Positions 60,836 through 64,000 of a stretch of DNA of 64,000 bases are shown here, in pieces (the first letter of the stretch is position 1; each line of letters opens with the position of its first letter). A program made the translations under genes and the position numbers. Source of the DNA: JAICMB01 sp035295125 (GTDB lineage: Bacteria; Acidobacteriota; Terriglobia; Bryobacterales; Bryobacteraceae); assembly GCA_035295125.1 (NCBI GenBank), contig DATGJP010000102.1:150586-214585 (forward strand), written 5' to 3'. The notes beneath the pieces are model-generated. The model was given only the letters and a program-made list of their open reading frames with translations. It was not told where the DNA came from and did no database searches.

Positions 60836-62110
60836 TTGGCAGACATCCGCAGTCTGCCCGCGGTCGTGTTACTCCTCCTCGGCGCGCTCTTGCCGGCTTC
60901 GGCGCAAGACCCTTTGCAAACCGCCAATCAGAAGGTTAAGGAAAACACGGACGGCGTGCTCGGCTTCACGTTCGAAGAGCGGACGCGCTGGGAAGAGAAA
61001 GACGGCGTCAATTTCGGGAAGAGCGTCGATCAACAGGACATGCTGAGCCGCCTGCGGATCGGCGTGCAACTCGAACCGCTGTCGTGGCTGACCATCTCTG
61101 CCATGGGTCAGGACGCGCGGGTCCCGTTTTATGGGTTGCCAGCACCCAACACAATGCGTGACACGCTCGATCTGCAGGAAGGCTACGTTGCCATCCGCGA
61201 TCGCGCGAAAACCGGGTTCGGCGCCAGTTTCGGCCGGGCCATGCTGAACTACGGCGAGACGAGAGTGATCGGATCGCCGCAATGGAGCAACGTCTCCCGC
61301 ACCTTCGATCACGCCCGCCTGTACTACCGCACGCCCAAAACCCGCTACGAGATCCTGCTGGTTTCGCCCGTCAAGGTCCTGACCGATTCCTTCAATGCGC
61401 CAGACTTACGCGAGCGCATTTGGGGCACCTACGACACGTTCACCAGCGTCTGGCGCGGGGCTTCGATCGACGCCTACGCGTTGCGGCACACCCAACAGAC
61501 GGCCGCTCTGGGCACGAACTCATTTGGCGGTCGCCTGTACGGCGCGTTTCCTCACAGGTTCAAATACAGTCTCGAAGGGATCGGGCAAGCCGGGCATCTC
61601 GGGACCACGCCGCAACGCGCTTACGCCTGGTTCGCCGGGATGTCGCGCAACTTGGGATCACTCAATGCGAGCGCCGAGTACAAGGTGGCGTCCGGCACGA
61701 GGCTCGGCAGCGCGAACAGCGGGACCTACGATCAGCTTGCGGCTGCCAACCACGACAAGTTTGGGCACCAGGACCTGTTCGGCTGGCGCAACCTGAAAAC
61801 ATTCAAAACGCTCGAGACGCTGACCTTGACGAAGGCGCTTGCCCTGAATGTCATGTACACCAACCACTGGCTTTACAGCGCATCGGACTCGCTTTACAGC
61901 AGCCAGGGGGCCATCATCGGCACGTCGCCGAGGGGCGCGGCGGGGACTCACGTTGGTCAGGAACTGGACACCTTCGTCACCGTCGCGCATCATGCGCACC
62001 TGTTCGGCGCAGGATTTGGGCATTTCTTCCGCGGAGAGTTTGTCCAGCAGACCACGCCGCACATCAACCCGCGATATTTTTACGTCTTCCAGCAGTACTC
62101 GTTCAACTAA
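60836..62110 (+). CDS. Alginate-export-like outer membrane beta-barrel protein
   Basis: 424 aa from TTG 60836; no good Shine-Dalgarno site is visible. A signal peptide (LPAVVLLLLGALLPASAQ) is followed by repeated amphipathic strands ending in aromatic residues, with a terminal FQQYSFN as expected for an outer-membrane barrel. Segments GFTFEERTRWEEKDGVNFGK and TRYEILLVSPVKVLTDSF resemble the alginate_exp/AlgE-like family (PF13372-like). No alginate synthesis genes are adjacent, so it may be a general porin of that fold. It overlaps the 3' end of the convergent repeat-protein gene by 4 bp. Confidence 0.8.
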   Translation: MADIRSLPAVVLLLLGALLPASAQDPLQTANQKVKENTDGVLGFTFEERTRWEEKDGVNFGKSVDQQDMLSRLRIGVQLEPLSWLTISAMGQDARVPFYGLPAPNTMRDTLDLQEGYVAIRDRAKTGFGASFGRAMLNYGETRVIGSPQWSNVSRTFDHARLYYRTPKTRYEILLVSPVKVLTDSFNAPDLRERIWGTYDTFTSVWRGASIDAYALRHTQQTAALGTNSFGGRLYGAFPHRFKYSLEGIGQAGHLGTTPQRAYAWFAGMSRNLGSLNASAEYKVASGTRLGSANSGTYDQLAAANHDKFGHQDLFGWRNLKTFKTLETLTLTKALALNVMYTNHWLYSASDSLYSSQGAIIGTSPRGAAGTHVGQELDTFVTVAHHAHLFGAGFGHFFRGEFVQQTTPHINPRYFYVFQQYSFN

Positions 62111-63225
62111 TCGATGCCGTGCTGCTTCAGCTTGATGATCTGCTCGGGCGTCAGGTTCTTCATCCCGCTGGCCTGCAAGCGGGCTATGTACTCGCCGTTG
62201 ACGCCGTTCTGCCACATGCGAATCATCTCCTGCGATGTCAAACGCTCGTAACCGGCATCCCGGAGCTGTTTCGGGAATTTCGACGATACTCCGTTATCGT
62301 GCAAACGGACGACCTCTTCGGAAGGAAAATCGTAGCCGCTGTCCCTGAGTCCGCGCATGAACTCAAAGTTCACGCCGTGGTCGTGGAGCCGAATCGTGTC
62401 GTCGGAATTGAGCTGGTACCCGGCATGATGGAGGTCGGAGACGAACTCTGCGCTTACCCCGTGATCGTGAAGCCGAACGATATCCTCGGGCGATATCCGG
62501 CTCTGAGCCGCCACCACTTCCCGCACGAAGTCTGAATTCACGCCATGGTCATGCAAGCGGATTGCCTCTTCAGCGCGGATCTGGAAATTGGCCTTCTTCA
62601 GATTCCGGAGAAAATCCGACCTCACTCCATGGTCGTGCAGCCGGACGACATCGCCCACCGAGTAATCGTCGCCGTACGCCCGGATCTCTGTAATGTACTC
62701 GGGGCTGATGCCGCGATTCCGCAGCGCGATCAATTGATTTGAAGTGACGTCGTGGAAACCCAGCTTCAGAATCTGTTTCGCGAATACGAGGCTTACGTCG
62801 GAAGTCGCCATGGAGAACAACTTTCCTTCGTCCAGATCCTCGAATCCCAGCTTGCGCATCTCATTGACGAAAGCCGCATTCGGCGAGAAGCTGAAGGTGC
62901 CGCCTCCGACGCCGGCCACCACAGAGCCCTCGCAAATCAGTGTGCCGGCATCACGCACCAGCTCAAAACGGACGGGGGAATGGATAGAAGCGATCTGGTC
63001 GCGCGTCAAGCCCTTGAGGTCTTCCAATGCGTATTCGGAGCTGGTGGTCCAGCGCGACGTCAGGGTCGACCGCATCAACTCGAGTTGCACCTTGCCGGCG
63101 CCCCCCATCCAGTTGTTCAGACGCCAGCTTCCCGTCGTGGGAACACTCGTATCGGCCGCCTGTGCAATGAGGACGATCACAACGCACAAAGCTATCCCTA
63201 ATCCGTCGCTGATTCTTAATTTCAC
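62107..63225 (-). CDS. Secreted protein with seven 28-residue helical repeats
   Basis: 372 aa from GTG 63225, with AGGAGG 7 nt upstream. A signal or anchor (about 7-24) precedes a beta-rich segment (WRLNNWMGGAGKVQLELMRS). The C-terminal two thirds hold about seven copies of a 28-residue unit with core RLHDHGVNSDFVREV; copies at about residues 180-360 read VVRLHDHGV, AIRLHDHGV, IVRLHDHGV, TIRLHDHGV, VVRLHDNGV and MIRMWQNGV. Each unit looks like a helix-turn-helix pair with a Gly-Val hinge. A His/Asp-rich face recurs in each unit. The gene lies 10 bp after a second repeat protein, with its Shine-Dalgarno site against that stop codon. Confidence 0.8.
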   Translation of the reverse strand: MKLRISDGLGIALCVVIVLIAQAADTSVPTTGSWRLNNWMGGAGKVQLELMRSTLTSRWTTSSEYALEDLKGLTRDQIASIHSPVRFELVRDAGTLICEGSVVAGVGGGTFSFSPNAAFVNEMRKLGFEDLDEGKLFSMATSDVSLVFAKQILKLGFHDVTSNQLIALRNRGISPEYITEIRAYGDDYSVGDVVRLHDHGVRSDFLRNLKKANFQIRAEEAIRLHDHGVNSDFVREVVAAQSRISPEDIVRLHDHGVSAEFVSDLHHAGYQLNSDDTIRLHDHGVNFEFMRGLRDSGYDFPSEEVVRLHDNGVSSKFPKQLRDAGYERLTSQEMIRMWQNGVNGEYIARLQASGMKNLTPEQIIKLKQHGID

Positions 63226-63235
63226 GTCACGCCTC

Positions 63236-64000
63236 CTAAATGACGCCTGCGCGCCGCAGCTTGATGACCTGTTCCAGGCTCAGGTTCTTAAACCCCTGCT
63301 CCCGAAGATTGCGCAGCGAACTGGCCGTGAGCCCGTTGCGGCTGGCCTCGACCACTGTGTGCACATCCACTTTGGTGTAACCGGATTCCTTCAGCGCCTC
63401 AAAAAGGCTCGCAGGGACCCCGTTGCGCTGCAACTCCATAATCTGATCCGGCTCGAAGGGACCGAAGCCCATGGCGTGGATGCGCTGAATCGGTTCGAGA
63501 CTGACACCATGGCGCCGCAGCTCGACGACAACTTCAAAGCTGATCTGCGGGATGCGTGATGCAGCAGCCTGCTGCACAAATTCCGGCGACACGCCATTGT
63601 TGTGCAGCGCAATGAGCTGCTTCGGTGTCGGCGTGCCAAGTCCGGCGTGCAACATGCCCTTGATATACTGCGGCGAAACGCCGTTTTGCTTCAGATCGAT
63701 GATATCGTCCACTGAAATCTGGGTGTAGCCTGCATCCACCAGGCCACCGAGGAAGCCTTCGTGATGGGCTCCGGAGATGTCAACGTTGTCGGAGGGAGCC
63801 GGCGTAGGTGCGGGAGATGGAGTGATTGCATTACTCGCAACCGCTGGCGCCGCCGCGGGCTTCGGCGTCTTGACGGCAGCAGGTTTTGGTGCCATAGCTG
63901 CCGGCTTGGGTTCGCTCAGGGGAGCCGGTGCGGGAGCCGCAGTTACCGGCTCGCTTTGGGCGCGCAACCGGCTTCCACTCCACATTGCGACGACCGCTAG
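63236..64000 (-). CDS. 28-residue-repeat protein, 5' end outside window
   Basis: At least 254 residues, open to the window edge. The visible N-terminal part (LAVVAMWSGSRLRA) is hydrophobic, then a Pro/Ala/Lys-rich linker (about 17-65) leads to five or six repeats related to the neighbouring protein: ISVDDIIDLKQNGVSPQYIK, PTPKQLIALHNNGVSPEFVQ, FEPDQIMELQRNGVPASLFE and LSLEQVIKLRRAGVI at the end. The open frame and hydrophobic start suggest a larger membrane protein. In Acidobacteriota, BlaR1-type M56 peptidases carry C-terminal repeats of this sort, but no peptidase motif is visible here. It is upstream of the 62107 gene, 10 bp apart. Confidence 0.75.
   Translation of the reverse strand, partial: LAVVAMWSGSRLRAQSEPVTAAPAPAPLSEPKPAAMAPKPAAVKTPKPAAAPAVASNAITPSPAPTPAPSDNVDISGAHHEGFLGGLVDAGYTQISVDDIIDLKQNGVSPQYIKGMLHAGLGTPTPKQLIALHNNGVSPEFVQQAAASRIPQISFEVVVELRRHGVSLEPIQRIHAMGFGPFEPDQIMELQRNGVPASLFEALKESGYTKVDVHTVVEASRNGLTASSLRNLREQGFKNLSLEQVIKLRRAGVI

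Overview
The window is about 64 kb of GC-rich, densely coded bacterial chromosome with no rRNA, CRISPR array, integrase or transposase visible. The protein set points to an Acidobacteriota genome, probably near Bryobacterales/Solibacter. Signs of this are two long FtsX/MacB-type permeases of the acidobacterial duplicated orphan permease (ADOP) type, a VWA protein of the acidobacterial VWFA-related type, a carboxypeptidase-regulatory-like secreted protein, a LptC-LptA fusion and many short hairpin repeats at gene ends. The taxon is an inference; no marker gene was compared.

Layout. 0-2.3 kb: minus-strand capsule/exopolysaccharide export cluster (NusG-like antiterminator, Wza-like export protein, Wzz-like protein cut by the window edge). 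2.6-7.9 kb: single genes (methyltransferase, GNAT, a degenerate sulfatase-modifying-factor remnant, tRNA-Ile(CAT), DinB, double cupin, signal peptidase II, AroF-type DAHP synthase). 8-17.8 kb: glycogen debranching enzyme, then a tightly overlapped MdtABC-like RND efflux operon. 18-30 kb: phenylalanine hydroxylase, secreted and envelope proteins, a GT39-like glycosyltransferase coupled to a lipoprotein, an ADOP permease next to a truncated peptidase remnant, and a tannase/feruloyl esterase. 30-37 kb: P450 plus an AddAB/RecB-like helicase-nuclease pair, divergent from cmk-lysC. 39.4-42.1 kb: second ADOP permease. 42.3-44.4 kb: groESL with a degenerate CIRCE-like operator lying between its promoter boxes. 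44.5-47.5 kb: LptC-LptA fusion plus LptB. 47.8-51.4 kb: ilvE, nagA, a structured intergenic region and a GH73-like glucosaminidase. 51.4-58.5 kb: small minus-strand genes, a Tat-signal oxidoreductase, a beta-propeller/phosphoesterase and NAD synthetase. 58.5-64 kb: an internally duplicated secreted protein, an M20 amidohydrolase, an alginate-export-like outer membrane protein and two adjacent proteins built from a 28-residue helical repeat, the second running off the window.

The most notable items are: a REP-like palindromic repeat family (about 41 bp) with solo copies, an inverted pair resembling a REPIN, and one copy translated inside a helicase gene; a second hairpin family, one copy of which lies inside a glycosyltransferase gene; the LptC-LptA fusion; the 28-residue repeat protein pair; a Pro/Ser/Thr-rich insertion in one RND pump subunit; and a run of hairpins upstream of a leaderless-secretion muramidase-like gene. 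Starts were revised where a Shine-Dalgarno site, domain boundary or neighbouring gene argued for it; this is stated per gene.
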